From Carboxylicivirga agarovorans (GTDB taxonomy: Bacteria; Bacteroidota; Bacteroidia; Bacteroidales; Marinilabiliaceae), in NCBI RefSeq assembly GCF_050589845.1, contig NZ_JBNGPA010000019.1:1-64000 (forward strand): a stretch of 64,000 bases of DNA. The letters run 5' to 3'. The position numbers were made by a program, and so were the translations under genes. The notes beneath the pieces are model-generated. The model searched no databases. It was given only the letters and a program-made list of their open reading frames with translations, and had not been told where the DNA came from. How positions within the stretch are numbered: position 1 is the first letter of the stretch; the number at the start of each line of letters is the position of its first letter. Shown here one piece after another: positions 33,558 to 43,800 of this stretch.

Positions 33558-36227
33558 ATGTTGAATAAAATACCACTTTCAAAAAGCACTTTTGTAGCCG
33601 CATTTTTATTTTTAATACTCTTAGGTTTTTCACAATGTAAAAAGCAAGATGCTTATAAGGATACTTCATTGTCTTTTGAGGAACGCGTCAATGATTTGGT
33701 TTCAAGAATGACATTAGAAGAAAAGGTTTCACAACTGAGCTATACTTCCAAAGCCATTCCTCATTTAAATATTCCTGAATACAATTGGTGGAACGAATGC
33801 TTACATGGCGTTGGACGAGCTGGAATTTCTACAGTATTCCCACAGGCTATAGGAATGGCTGCAATGTGGAATGACAGCGCTATGTTTAATATTGCCAATG
33901 CAGTTTCTGATGAAGCTCGCGCCAAGCATCATGATTTTGTAAGGCAAAACAAGAGAGGTATTTATCAGGGATTAACGTTTTGGACGCCTAACATTAACAT
34001 CTTCCGTGATCCACGTTGGGGGCGAGGAATGGAAACCTATGGTGAAGATCCATTCTTATCAGGTAAACTTGGTGTATCGTATATAAAAGGTCTACAAGGG
34101 AATGATTCCAAATATTACAAATTAATTGCAACTGCCAAACACTTCGCTGTTCACAGTGGCCCCGAGGTTTCTCGCCATAGCTTTGATGTGACTCCATCTT
34201 CATACGATTTTATTGAAACGTATGCGCCTCAGTTTAAAATGGCAGTTGATGAAGCTAATGTTTATTCAGTTATGTGTGCGTATAATCGCTACAAAGGTGA
34301 ACCTTGTTGTGGTAGCGTTGAGCTGTCAAATCTTCTTCGCGATAATTGGGGGTTTGATGGTTACATTGTTTCAGATTGTTGGGCCGTTCGAGATTTCTAC
34401 GAGCAAAATGCCCACGAGGTAGTGAATACTAAAGCTGAAGCTGCTGCTATTGCCGTTAAAGCCGGAACTGATTTAAATTGTGGAGATTCTTATCCAGCAC
34501 TTACTGAGGCTGTAAAGTTGGGATACATCACTGAAAAAGAAATAGATGTATCGTTGAAACGCCTTTTATTAGCTCGTATGAAATTGGGTATGTTCGACGA
34601 TGAAAAGGATGTACCCTTTGCATCTATTCCATATGAGGTGGTAAACTCACACAAACATCAGGAATTGGCACTAAATGCAGCACGTCAGTCAATGGTTTTA
34701 CTCGAAAACAAGCAACAAACACTTCCGTTTTCAAAAGAAGTAAAAAATGTGGCTGTTATCGGTCCAAATGCCAATGATGTAGATGTTTTGTTAGGGAATT
34801 ACCACGGATATGCATCTAATCCAATAACACCATTTGCCGGTATTAAAAACAAGTTGCCCAATGCCCAGGTCAATTACGCTGCTGGTTGTCACTTGGCTGA
34901 AGGCTTACCGTTATTAACAGCGATTCCTACAGAAGCTTTATTTGCAGATAATGAGCTTAAGACAAATGGATTAAAAGCTGAATATTTTAATAATGACAGT
35001 TGTAAAGGTGAGCCTGTTCTGAGTCGAATAGATAAGCAAATTGATTTTAAGTGGTGGAATCAATCGCCGGATAGCAGTGTTGATGTTGATACATTTAGTG
35101 TCCGTTGGAGTGGTTTTATAAAAGCGCCTTTAAGTGGAAAATATGCGATTGGAATTGAAGGATTCCCGTTTGTGAAATTAATGGTGAACGGTGAAGAATT
35201 GATTAGTTATAAAAACGAACATCATCCACAGAAACAATATGAATTCTTACAGTTTGAGAAAGACAAAACTTACGAAGTATGTGTTGAGTACTTTCAAACG
35301 CGAACAGAATATGCCAGTGCGCATCTATTGTGGGAAATGCCAAACAAAAACTTAAAAAAGGAAGCTTTGGAATTAGCTGCTCAATCTGATTTGGTGGTAA
35401 TGTGCATGGGTTTAAGTCCGTTGCTTGAAGGCGAGGAAATGAAGGTGAAAGTTGATGGCTTTTCCGGTGGCGACCGCGACCATATTCAACTCCCACAAAC
35501 TCAGAAAGAGCTGATTAAAGCCATTCATGCATTAGGTAAGCCTACTGTATTGGTGCTACTTAACGGAAGCGCTTTAGCATTTAATTGGGAAGCAGAAAAT
35601 CTGCCAGCCATTATAGAAGCCTGGTACCCTGGACAAGCAGGTGGACAAGCTATCGCCGATGTTATTTTTGGCGATTACAACCCATCAGGACGTTTGCCAT
35701 TAACTTTTTATAAATCGGTTAATCAGCTGCCATCATTTGATGACTACCGCATGGATAACAGAACCTATCGTTACTTTACAGGTGAGCCACTTTATCCATT
35801 TGGCTACGGCTTGAGTTACACAAGTTTCGAATATTCTGAATTGATAATGCAGTCGAGCATCTCAGGTGGCGAAAATCTGGATGTGTCAGTTAAAGTAAGC
35901 AATTCAGGCAAGTTTGATAGTGATGAAGTCGTTCAGCTATATGTTTCTCATCCCGATTATGAAGGGAAGAAGGCCATTAGAAGCTTAAAAGGTTTTCAGC
36001 GCATTCACCTAAATGCTGGTGAAAGCCAATATGTCAACTTTCAACTATCGCCTAAAGACATTGCCATTCTAAACGATGAGATGAAGTATGAACTCCTTCA
36101 AGGGCAAGTAAACATATCTGTTGGCGGGCAGCAGGCAAATGAAAAAGCAATTGAACAAAAGCAATTGGCACAAGGAAATGTACAAGTAAATCTGATAAAT
36201 AATGAACCTTATTTAATTGAAAACTAA
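33558..36227 (+). CDS. GH3 beta-xylosidase/beta-glucosidase with inserted PA14 domain
   Basis: Retaining exo-glycosidase that removes terminal beta-linked xylose or glucose. The 889 residues start with a lipoprotein-type signal (LLGFSQCKKQD, lipobox FSQC). The GH3 N-domain follows, with FWTPNINIFRDPRWGRGMETYGEDP, the KHFAVHSGPE motif and the nucleophile Asp273 in GYIVSDCW. A PA14-like beta domain is inserted at about 470-610 (LKAEYFNNDSC). The GH3 C-domain resumes at about 620, and an FN3-like domain ends the chain. The FRDPRWGRG and AVHSGPE sequences resemble the beta-xylosidase branch. First gene of the PUL operon, 60 bp before SusC. Position at the outer membrane is inferred from the lipobox. 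Confidence 0.93.
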   Translation: MLNKIPLSKSTFVAAFLFLILLGFSQCKKQDAYKDTSLSFEERVNDLVSRMTLEEKVSQLSYTSKAIPHLNIPEYNWWNECLHGVGRAGISTVFPQAIGMAAMWNDSAMFNIANAVSDEARAKHHDFVRQNKRGIYQGLTFWTPNINIFRDPRWGRGMETYGEDPFLSGKLGVSYIKGLQGNDSKYYKLIATAKHFAVHSGPEVSRHSFDVTPSSYDFIETYAPQFKMAVDEANVYSVMCAYNRYKGEPCCGSVELSNLLRDNWGFDGYIVSDCWAVRDFYEQNAHEVVNTKAEAAAIAVKAGTDLNCGDSYPALTEAVKLGYITEKEIDVSLKRLLLARMKLGMFDDEKDVPFASIPYEVVNSHKHQELALNAARQSMVLLENKQQTLPFSKEVKNVAVIGPNANDVDVLLGNYHGYASNPITPFAGIKNKLPNAQVNYAAGCHLAEGLPLLTAIPTEALFADNELKTNGLKAEYFNNDSCKGEPVLSRIDKQIDFKWWNQSPDSSVDVDTFSVRWSGFIKAPLSGKYAIGIEGFPFVKLMVNGEELISYKNEHHPQKQYEFLQFEKDKTYEVCVEYFQTRTEYASAHLLWEMPNKNLKKEALELAAQSDLVVMCMGLSPLLEGEEMKVKVDGFSGGDRDHIQLPQTQKELIKAIHALGKPTVLVLLNGSALAFNWEAENLPAIIEAWYPGQAGGQAIADVIFGDYNPSGRLPLTFYKSVNQLPSFDDYRMDNRTYRYFTGEPLYPFGYGLSYTSFEYSELIMQSSISGGENLDVSVKVSNSGKFDSDEVVQLYVSHPDYEGKKAIRSLKGFQRIHLNAGESQYVNFQLSPKDIAILNDEMKYELLQGQVNISVGGQQANEKAIEQKQLAQGNVQVNLINNEPYLIEN

Positions 36228-36334
36228 TTACTAAACTAAATCAAATGACAAGAAGCAGTTAAGCTCTAATTAACAAACAGGAACGAGTGAAAACTCATCA
36301 AAACAAGAACAGTCTAATAACAAATCAAATTTTT

Positions 36335-39300
36335 ATGAAAGAAAGGAATCAAGTATTTAAAAAAGCAGTTTTGCTATCCTTTTTGGCTTGCTTACAAATC
36401 AGTGTATTTGCACAAAATATAAAAGTAAGCGGAACAATATCGGAAGCAAATGGTGCGCCAATGCCAGGTGTAAATGTTTCTATTCCAGGTACAACTATTG
36501 GAACAATTTCGGCTGGTAATGGTACTTATACAATGGATGTGCCTGCTGATGGTCAATTACACTTTAGCTTTATTGGTTTTGTATCACAAACGATTGATAT
36601 AAGCGGCCAAACTACAATTGATGTAGTTCTTCAAGAAGATTTCCAAGACTTAGATGAAGTGGTGGTAGTTGGTTATGGAACAACTAAAGCTCGCGACTTG
36701 ACCGGTGCTGTAAGCTCTGTAAAGGCAGAAGAACTGCAAGATAAAGCGGTCGTTTCAATTGACCAGGCCTTGCAAGGAAAAGTCTCAGGTGTAAGTATTT
36801 CACAAAACTCAGGTGCGCCAGGTGGAGGCATCTCAGTTCGAGTGCGTGGTATTACCTCATTAACAGGCAGTAACGAACCGCTGTACGTAGTTGATGGTGT
36901 GCCTTTAGATGGTAACTCAAACAACGATAGCTTTAGCTTTAGTACAATGGGAGGCGAAAGCGGCCAGACTAAAGTTAGTGCACTTTCTACAATTAACCCC
37001 TCTGATATTGTTTCAATTGAAGTGTTAAAAGATGCTTCAGCTGCGGCTATTTATGGTTCTCGTGCTTCTAATGGTGTCATCTTAATTACAACCAAAAGCG
37101 GTAAAAAGGGTCAATCAAAAGTGACTTATGATGGTTACTATGGTGTACAAGAGTTAACTAAGTACTTAGACGTTATGAATCTGCCTGAATATGCGCAGTA
37201 TGTTAACGAAATTTCGGTGCAAAATGGCCAAAAGCCTAAAGACTCATTCTTACGTCCTGAATTGCTTGGCAACGGTACCGATTGGCAAGAAGAAATCTTC
37301 CGTATTGCTCCGGTAACCAGTCACCAGCTTTCTGTATCAGGAGGTAACGATAAAACAACAGTTTATACGTCATTGGGTTATTACGACCAACAAGGTATCT
37401 TAATCAATACCGATTATGAACGTTTCTCGTTGCGCTTAAACATGGAGCATAAAGTAAATGACTGGTTCAAATTTGGAAATACTTTGACAGCCAGTAATTC
37501 AAAAGAAAACATTGCATATAATGATTCTGAAGATGGCGTTATTATGGGCGCTCTTCGTCAATCACCTGAGGTGCCAGTTTATTACTCAGATGGAAGTTGG
37601 GGTGGACCAAGTGCTGAAGATAACGTTGGTTCAGGTGGCGGTTATAACCCGGTAGCCTGGTCAACGATTCGTTCATCGCAATTAGAACGGAATAAGTTGA
37701 TAGGAACCGTTTATGCTGAAATAGATTTCTTTAAAGACTTAAAACTACGCACTGAGCTGGGTTATGACTTTAACTTCAATAAAATGTCTTCGTTTAATCC
37801 ATCTTATGAAATTGGAGACCAGGTAAATGATACTGGTACTTCGTTCAAATATAATACGCATAGTTTCTATTGGATTGTGAAAAACTATCTGACTTATACC
37901 AAGATGTTTGGTTTACACAACCTGACTGTTATGGCTGGTCACGAAGCACAACATTCAACATGGGAACAAATACAAGCTAGCCGTGGTGGTTTTATCCAAA
38001 ATGAACTAACAGCCTTAGCGCTTGGAGATTCAGAAACTGCAGGCGCAACCAGTATGCAAAATCAATGGGCTATGCAATCTGCTTTTGCACGTGCCAACTA
38101 TGGCTTCAACAATAAGTACTTGCTAACGGCTACTTTCCGTGCCGATGCTTCATCTAATTTCGGTCCGAATAATAAGTGGGGATACTTCCCTTCATTCTCT
38201 GGAGGTTGGGTTGTAAGTGAAGAGCCGTTTATGGAATCATTAAAGGGAACTTTGGACTGGGTGAAGCTACGTGCAGGATACGGAGAAGTAGGTAACCAAA
38301 ATATATCGCCATATACATATGGTCAGGCTTTAAATACGATTACTTCGGCTTATGGACCTGCTTTCTTGCCAGGTAATATTGCCAATCCTGATGTAAAATG
38401 GGAAACCACAACATCAACTAACGTTGGTATTGAATTGGGCTTTATTAATAATCGTATCAACATGGATGCTGATTTCTACATTAAGAAATCAAAAGACTTC
38501 CTGTTTGTACTGCCAATGCCTTACTACTATGGTCGCGAAGCACTAAGCCCTCCGACAGTCAACTTAGGAGAGATGACAAATAAAGGTATCGACTTTACAT
38601 TGAATACGGTTAATATCGATAAACAAGATTTTCGTTGGACATCAAGCTTAGTGGCTTCAACTTACAAAAATGAAGTAACTGAGTTAGCTGATGAAAATTC
38701 GACCATTACACAGATTATTCAGTTTAACCAAACAGTTACCCAAACTTCTGTTGGAAATCCTGTTGGTCAGTTCTACGGCTATGTGGTTGATGGTATCTTC
38801 CAGAGTGAAGATGAGTTGAACAGTGCACCATCGCAAGGAACAATAGACGAACACAATGGAACCTGGTTGGGTGATTATAAGTTCAAAGACATTAATAACG
38901 ATGGTGTTATTAACGACGATGACCGTACAATTATTGGTGACCCTAATCCTGATTTTACCTTTAGTTTGAGCAATAATCTCAACTATAAAAACTGGGATTT
39001 CGCATTTACCTTCTATGGCTCATATGGTAATGATATACTTAACTGGACACGCAAAGTAACCGAAGGTATGACTGATTCATATGCAAACCAGTCAGTAAAA
39101 GTAGCCGACCGATGGACACCAACCAATACAGATACTGACATGCCGCGTTACGTGTCGGGTGACCCAAATGCCAATGCCCGTGTATCAGACCGCTATGTTG
39201 AAGATGGTTCATTTGTTCGCATTCAGAATGTAACATTAGGCTACACAGTGCCAAAAGGATTATTGGAACGCACTGGTATATTTACTAACGTTCGTGCTTA

Positions 39301-39454
39301 TTTCACCGTTCAGAACTTGTACACATTCACCGACTATAGCGGCTACGACCCGGATATTGGTGGACACAGTAACAATGCCATGTTATCGGGTGTTGATAAC
39401 GGACGTTATCCGGTACCTCGCACGTACACATTTGGTTTGAAACTTGATTTTTAA
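36335..39454 (+). CDS. susC: SusC-like TonB-dependent outer-membrane transporter
   Basis: Imports oligosaccharides across the outer membrane with its SusD partner, powered by TonB. The preferred start is the ATG at 36335 (MKERNQVFKK), which gives a signal peptide ending FAQN; an earlier GTG at 36287 adds 16 residues. The 1039 residues have a carboxypeptidase-regulatory-like domain at about 28-105 (VSGTISEANGAPMPGVNVSIPG), the plug with VVVVGYGTTKARDLTGAVSSV and DASAAAIYGSRASNGVILITTK, then a barrel ending YPVPRTYTFGLKLDF. No separate STN domain was seen, so it is TonB-only. SusD starts 28 bp later. Confidence 0.96.
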   Translation: MKERNQVFKKAVLLSFLACLQISVFAQNIKVSGTISEANGAPMPGVNVSIPGTTIGTISAGNGTYTMDVPADGQLHFSFIGFVSQTIDISGQTTIDVVLQEDFQDLDEVVVVGYGTTKARDLTGAVSSVKAEELQDKAVVSIDQALQGKVSGVSISQNSGAPGGGISVRVRGITSLTGSNEPLYVVDGVPLDGNSNNDSFSFSTMGGESGQTKVSALSTINPSDIVSIEVLKDASAAAIYGSRASNGVILITTKSGKKGQSKVTYDGYYGVQELTKYLDVMNLPEYAQYVNEISVQNGQKPKDSFLRPELLGNGTDWQEEIFRIAPVTSHQLSVSGGNDKTTVYTSLGYYDQQGILINTDYERFSLRLNMEHKVNDWFKFGNTLTASNSKENIAYNDSEDGVIMGALRQSPEVPVYYSDGSWGGPSAEDNVGSGGGYNPVAWSTIRSSQLERNKLIGTVYAEIDFFKDLKLRTELGYDFNFNKMSSFNPSYEIGDQVNDTGTSFKYNTHSFYWIVKNYLTYTKMFGLHNLTVMAGHEAQHSTWEQIQASRGGFIQNELTALALGDSETAGATSMQNQWAMQSAFARANYGFNNKYLLTATFRADASSNFGPNNKWGYFPSFSGGWVVSEEPFMESLKGTLDWVKLRAGYGEVGNQNISPYTYGQALNTITSAYGPAFLPGNIANPDVKWETTTSTNVGIELGFINNRINMDADFYIKKSKDFLFVLPMPYYYGREALSPPTVNLGEMTNKGIDFTLNTVNIDKQDFRWTSSLVASTYKNEVTELADENSTITQIIQFNQTVTQTSVGNPVGQFYGYVVDGIFQSEDELNSAPSQGTIDEHNGTWLGDYKFKDINNDGVINDDDRTIIGDPNPDFTFSLSNNLNYKNWDFAFTFYGSYGNDILNWTRKVTEGMTDSYANQSVKVADRWTPTNTDTDMPRYVSGDPNANARVSDRYVEDGSFVRIQNVTLGYTVPKGLLERTGIFTNVRAYFTVQNLYTFTDYSGYDPDIGGHSNNAMLSGVDNGRYPVPRTYTFGLKLDF

Positions 39455-39482
39455 GGACTTGTAAATTGAAAAAATCATAGAT

Positions 39483-41042
39483 ATGAACTTATATAAAATA
39501 TTAGGAATATTAGTTTTATTGGGCTTCATGGCCGGATGTTCCGATGATTTCCTTGAAATCACGCCAGAAGACCGATTAACCATCGATAATTACTACAACA
39601 ACGACGAGCAGCTATATACAGGAGGAGCAGCACTTTATAATCGTCCATGGTTCTATTTCAACGAGAAGTTTATCCTTTGCATGGATGTGTATGCAGGTAA
39701 TACTTCTGGTGACTATGCCGATATCGTTCAGTTTAACAAATTTGCTGTTTTCTCGGCTAATCAGTTCTTGACCGAAGGGTATCAATCCTTATATTCGGTT
39801 GTTGCATATGCCAATAGTTTATTGGACATCGTGGAAAATAAAGTTGGCCCTCAAGTTAGTGACCAGGCTAAAGAATGGTCTCGAGGAGAAGGTTTGTTTA
39901 TGCGGGCGGTGGCTTATTATTACTTGGTGCGTACCTGGGGACCAGTGCCAATTTTGGAAGATATCAACCAATATGGTACTGATGTGCCCGTTTATCGTCA
40001 TCGTGTAGAGGATGTATACACCTTAATCGAACGCGATTTAGCCGAAGCAGCTGAGTTATTGCCTTTAGCATGGCCTGAGTCGCAAGCCGGACGAGCAACT
40101 AAAGGAGCTGCTAATGGTATGCTTGCCGAAGTTTATTTAACACGTAAAGACTATGCCAATGCTAAATTACGTGCTGATAAAGTGATTGGAAGTGGGGTAT
40201 ATTCTCTAATGCCTAACTATTCGGATAACTTCCAACCTAAAGGTGGCGTTACCTGCGATAATAATAAAGAATCCATTTTTGAATTGCAATGGGTATCACC
40301 TCCACAAGGCGAACACTGGTATTACACCAATACGCACCAAGCTTATTTAGCTGCCGCTGGTAAATTAACAGCAACTGGCGATGGTTGGGGAACATTTATT
40401 CCTTCAAATGACTTTATTCGTGCTTATGAGGATGGCGATTTACGTCGTATGCCAACCATTATGGAGAAAGGTAATTTTTATCCAGAGTTGGTGACCAAAG
40501 AAGGTGGCTTTCTAGTTGAGAATGCCATGACTAACAACTACGCTGGCTATCGCAAGTATGTGGTTGGTTCTGCAGAAGAGTGGCCAACGGTTAACTTTAT
40601 GAATACCGATGTAAATACGCACATCTTGCGTTACGCAGAAGTATTATTAATCAGAGCCGAAGCTATTTTAGGTACATCGGCATCTACAACCGATGCGACG
40701 GCACTTGGCGACTTTAATGATGTGCGTGAAAGAGCTGGTTTGGAAGCTAAAGATGTAATTACTTTGGACGATATCTTGCAAGAGCGTCGTATGGAGCTTC
40801 CAATTGAAAGTGGCGACCGCTGGTACGATTTAGCGCGTATTGACAGAAGCAAAGCCATTGATATTCTTTCAAATACCGACCGTGCTTATTTGGCCGACCG
40901 TGAAGACCCGGAAGGTGGTAGCGAAGGTGGCGGACGCTTTGTTGTTCCCTCTGAGAGCGACTTCTTATTACCATTACCACAGGTTGAAACTGATATCAAT
41001 CCATTGTTGAAGGAAGAGCCGGTGGCTTATGAATTTAATTAA
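39483..41042 (+). CDS. susD: SusD/RagB glycan-binding lipoprotein
   Basis: Lid of the SusC transporter on the cell surface; captures oligosaccharides. The 519 residues begin with a lipoprotein signal (VLLGFMAGCSDDFLE) and the usual motif FLEITPEDRLT. TPR-like helices follow, with AVAYYYLVRTWGPVPIL and GAANGMLAEVYLTRKDYANA. The C-terminal part has HILRYAEVLLIRAEA and EERRMELPIE-like ERRMELPIESGDRWYDLAR, the hallmark of the family. Directly downstream of susC, as always. Confidence 0.96.
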   Translation: MNLYKILGILVLLGFMAGCSDDFLEITPEDRLTIDNYYNNDEQLYTGGAALYNRPWFYFNEKFILCMDVYAGNTSGDYADIVQFNKFAVFSANQFLTEGYQSLYSVVAYANSLLDIVENKVGPQVSDQAKEWSRGEGLFMRAVAYYYLVRTWGPVPILEDINQYGTDVPVYRHRVEDVYTLIERDLAEAAELLPLAWPESQAGRATKGAANGMLAEVYLTRKDYANAKLRADKVIGSGVYSLMPNYSDNFQPKGGVTCDNNKESIFELQWVSPPQGEHWYYTNTHQAYLAAAGKLTATGDGWGTFIPSNDFIRAYEDGDLRRMPTIMEKGNFYPELVTKEGGFLVENAMTNNYAGYRKYVVGSAEEWPTVNFMNTDVNTHILRYAEVLLIRAEAILGTSASTTDATALGDFNDVRERAGLEAKDVITLDDILQERRMELPIESGDRWYDLARIDRSKAIDILSNTDRAYLADREDPEGGSEGGGRFVVPSESDFLLPLPQVETDINPLLKEEPVAYEFN

Positions 41043-41134
41043 TAAAAGACTCAAGATGCTAGACCTAAGGTTATTAGTGAGTTATAAATAATCTTCGTAC
41101 TTGATGCTTACATCTTGGTACTAACACATTAATT

Positions 41135-42289
41135 ATGAAACGATTTTTAAAATACAATATAGTCGTAGCGCTTGTAGCAAGTTTAATAGTTACGACAACA
41201 TCGTGTGATGACGAGGAAACCTTCAACCCGGAGTTCTCAGTTATTAACTCGACTAATGAAGATGTGACTGGGCCTTCGCAAGGCTTTCCGAATGATTTAA
41301 TAATTGCCGAAGGTGTGCAATTGGATAAAATGAAAAGCATTGGCTTTGCAACTGCTGATGACACGGTTGAGGTAGTTTTTAATCCTGTACTAAATTCATC
41401 GGTGGCTGTGATGTTTAATGTGCCCTGGAAGGAAGATTTAGGAAGCAAAATGGGAAATCAGAACATTGTTTTTACAAATAAAAATGGTGTTGAAGTAACT
41501 CAGCCTTTTGAAATTCTTCAGCCAGAGCCTGTCATTCGAATTTTTGAGCCAGCACGTCCTAAAGCAGGAGAAACGACTGTAATTAATGGTCTTTGGTTTC
41601 AGGGATTAGAAGACGTGACTTTCGATGGCGAATCGGTAGAGTATGAGCAATTATCATCAACCGAAATTTTGATGCATGTTCCTGAAAAAGCTGAGCCTGC
41701 TGAAGTTGTTGTGACAACTAATATTGGTAGTGTATCTGCACATTTAGATGTTGACATTGGTTATAATGTGTATTTGGTTAATGATTTTGATGGAGGAGGT
41801 TTATATCCAATAAATGATTGGTGGTCAAATGGTGATATGTCAATCATTCCTGCTAAGTTCAGCGATGTAGATGGTTACAGTGGCAACTATGTAGAGATTA
41901 CCTGGGATGGTTCTACGGCCAATGGTTGGGGTAATGCCGAGCCAAGTAGCGGTGCTAATCCTGGTATTGCCGAAACCAATACGGCTGATGTAATCTTCGT
42001 TTGTGAAGCTTACTGCGTTCAGTCTGAAGGTGCTGCTTTGGAAATCCAGATTGATGATGGCATCACCGTTTGGGCTTTATCGCACCAATTTACCGCCGAT
42101 GAAGTAGGCAAGTGGGTAACACTTGAATTCAGCACATACGATTTCGTATCTGGCTATGGAGGCGGTTCTGCCAGTCACGATATGGGACTTCAGGATATCT
42201 CTAAAATCAAATTAGCTATTCCAAATTGGACAGGCGTTGCGCCTACTGTTATCCGAGTTGATAACATGCGATTCCATGGGTATTACTAA
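41135..42289 (+). CDS. Surface glycan-binding lipoprotein with IPT/TIG domain
   Basis: Third surface protein of the locus, equivalent in position to SusE/SGBP-B. The 384 residues have a lipobox (IVTTTSCDDEE), an N-terminal beta domain, an IPT/TIG-like domain at about 130-210 (IRIFEPARPKAGETTVINGLWF), and a C-terminal jelly-roll-like module at about 215-384 with VNDFDGGGLYPINDWWSNGD and TVIRVDNMRFHGYY. The last part resembles carbohydrate-binding modules and contains several exposed Trp and Tyr. It probably holds xylan at the surface and feeds SusCD. No catalytic residues are seen. Confidence 0.82.
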   Translation: MKRFLKYNIVVALVASLIVTTTSCDDEETFNPEFSVINSTNEDVTGPSQGFPNDLIIAEGVQLDKMKSIGFATADDTVEVVFNPVLNSSVAVMFNVPWKEDLGSKMGNQNIVFTNKNGVEVTQPFEILQPEPVIRIFEPARPKAGETTVINGLWFQGLEDVTFDGESVEYEQLSSTEILMHVPEKAEPAEVVVTTNIGSVSAHLDVDIGYNVYLVNDFDGGGLYPINDWWSNGDMSIIPAKFSDVDGYSGNYVEITWDGSTANGWGNAEPSSGANPGIAETNTADVIFVCEAYCVQSEGAALEIQIDDGITVWALSHQFTADEVGKWVTLEFSTYDFVSGYGGGSASHDMGLQDISKIKLAIPNWTGVAPTVIRVDNMRFHGYY

Positions 42290-42386
42290 AATTTAGATTA
42301 AAAGAGGAGAGTAGTGAGAGTAGAGTATTAAATAAGTTGCTCAATTTTCACCTCTCTTCTCTCATTTCTTTTGAAAACTTCCTGCA

Positions 42387-43724
42387 ATGAAACAACTTAA
42401 CAATATTCTACTGCTGATTTTAATAGCCATGGTGACATTGGCCTGTGGTTCGGGCGATGCCACTGCACCAACGTTGGATGCGCCATTGGCTTTAAATGCA
42501 ACCGATATTACGCAAAACTCTTTTACGGCTAAATGGGTAGGCGTAGCCAATGCAAAGTCTTATCAGATTGATGTTTCAACAGCCAATAACTTCAGTTCTT
42601 TTGTCGACGGCTTCGAGGCTAAAAGTGTTAGTGACGTAAAATTAGAAGTAAGTAGTTTAGATGCTAATACCGATTATTTTTATCGCGTAAGGGCTGTGAA
42701 TGGTGAAACTCTTTCTGCCAATTCAATGACCATAACTACTAGAACAACCATTCCGGAAGATGTTCCATTGAAAGAAGCTGCTCAAAGCTTTTTTATTGGA
42801 AATGTGGTGCAATCGAACCGCATGACTGGCACACACAAAGAAATTTTAAATCGTGAGTATAGTAGCATCACGGCCGAATACGAAATGAAGATGAACATTA
42901 TGTATCCGTATGAAGGAGCCTACGATTGGACACGCTCTGATGCGATTGTTGATTTTGCGGTTACCAACAATCTGAATCTGCACGGCCATGCCTTAATTTG
43001 GCATAATTCTACACCTGATTGGATTGAAAACTACACAGGTACCGATGCCGAGTTTGAAGCGATGCTTGAAGACTACGTGAAAACGGTCGTTACGCGTTAT
43101 AAAGGCAAAGTAAAATCATGGGATGTGGTTAATGAAGCCATTGAAGATGGTTCAGGCGATTATCGCAACAGTGTTTTTTACCAGCGCATGGGAGCCGATT
43201 ACATTGCTAAGTGTTTTAAATGGGCACGCGAAGCTGATGAAGATGTTCTGTTGTTTTACAACGATTACAACCTATGCGACAACGGAAATAAACTCACAGC
43301 TGTATTAAATATGATTGATGGTTTAACTACAGGTAATGTGCCGATAAACGGTCTTGGCTTTCAAATGCACATATCGTATAACTGGCCAGATCGTAGCGAT
43401 ATTGAGGCTGCCGCTCAAAAAGTGGTGGATCGCAAACTAAAATTGCATTTTTCAGAGTTAGATATTCGCGCTAATCCAAATAATGATTTAACATCGCTTA
43501 GTTCTGCTCGGTCTTTGGAACTAAAAGCCAAATATAAAGAAATAGCTGAAGTTTATACGGCTATTCCAAATGACAACAAGTATGCTTTAACCATTTGGGG
43601 CATGAAAGACAATGAGTCGTGGTTACTCGATTTCTGGGGACACATTGACTGGCCTCTACTTTATGATAGCAATTTCGACGAAAAGGATGCTTATTACGGT
43701 TTTTTAGAAGGGCTGATGAAATAG
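42387..43724 (+). CDS. GH10 endo-beta-1,4-xylanase with FN3 domain (lipoprotein)
   Basis: Retaining endo-xylanase that cuts the xylan backbone. Signal with lipobox VTLACGSGD, so it is probably on the cell surface. A fibronectin type III domain covers about 30-115 (LALNATDITQNSFTAKWV) and the GH10 barrel about 130-445. Acid/base is Glu250 in WDVVNEAIEDG and the nucleophile is Glu357 in HFSELDIR, with the family motifs HGHALIWHN and TIWGMKDNESW. Surface cutting would supply oligosaccharides to SusCD, and the second GH10 downstream lacks the FN3 domain, which suggests a split of labour. Confidence 0.95.
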   Translation: MKQLNNILLLILIAMVTLACGSGDATAPTLDAPLALNATDITQNSFTAKWVGVANAKSYQIDVSTANNFSSFVDGFEAKSVSDVKLEVSSLDANTDYFYRVRAVNGETLSANSMTITTRTTIPEDVPLKEAAQSFFIGNVVQSNRMTGTHKEILNREYSSITAEYEMKMNIMYPYEGAYDWTRSDAIVDFAVTNNLNLHGHALIWHNSTPDWIENYTGTDAEFEAMLEDYVKTVVTRYKGKVKSWDVVNEAIEDGSGDYRNSVFYQRMGADYIAKCFKWAREADEDVLLFYNDYNLCDNGNKLTAVLNMIDGLTTGNVPINGLGFQMHISYNWPDRSDIEAAAQKVVDRKLKLHFSELDIRANPNNDLTSLSSARSLELKAKYKEIAEVYTAIPNDNKYALTIWGMKDNESWLLDFWGHIDWPLLYDSNFDEKDAYYGFLEGLMK

Positions 43725-43800
43725 ACGAATTGAACAAGGTTATTTATTACATCCTGTAATTATTATTGAATATTAGGTCTTCTATCTTGAAACTCACAAC

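Noticed and set aside
33994..34203. Minus-strand frame inside the GH3 gene
   Set aside because: Shadow of the GH3 catalytic region.
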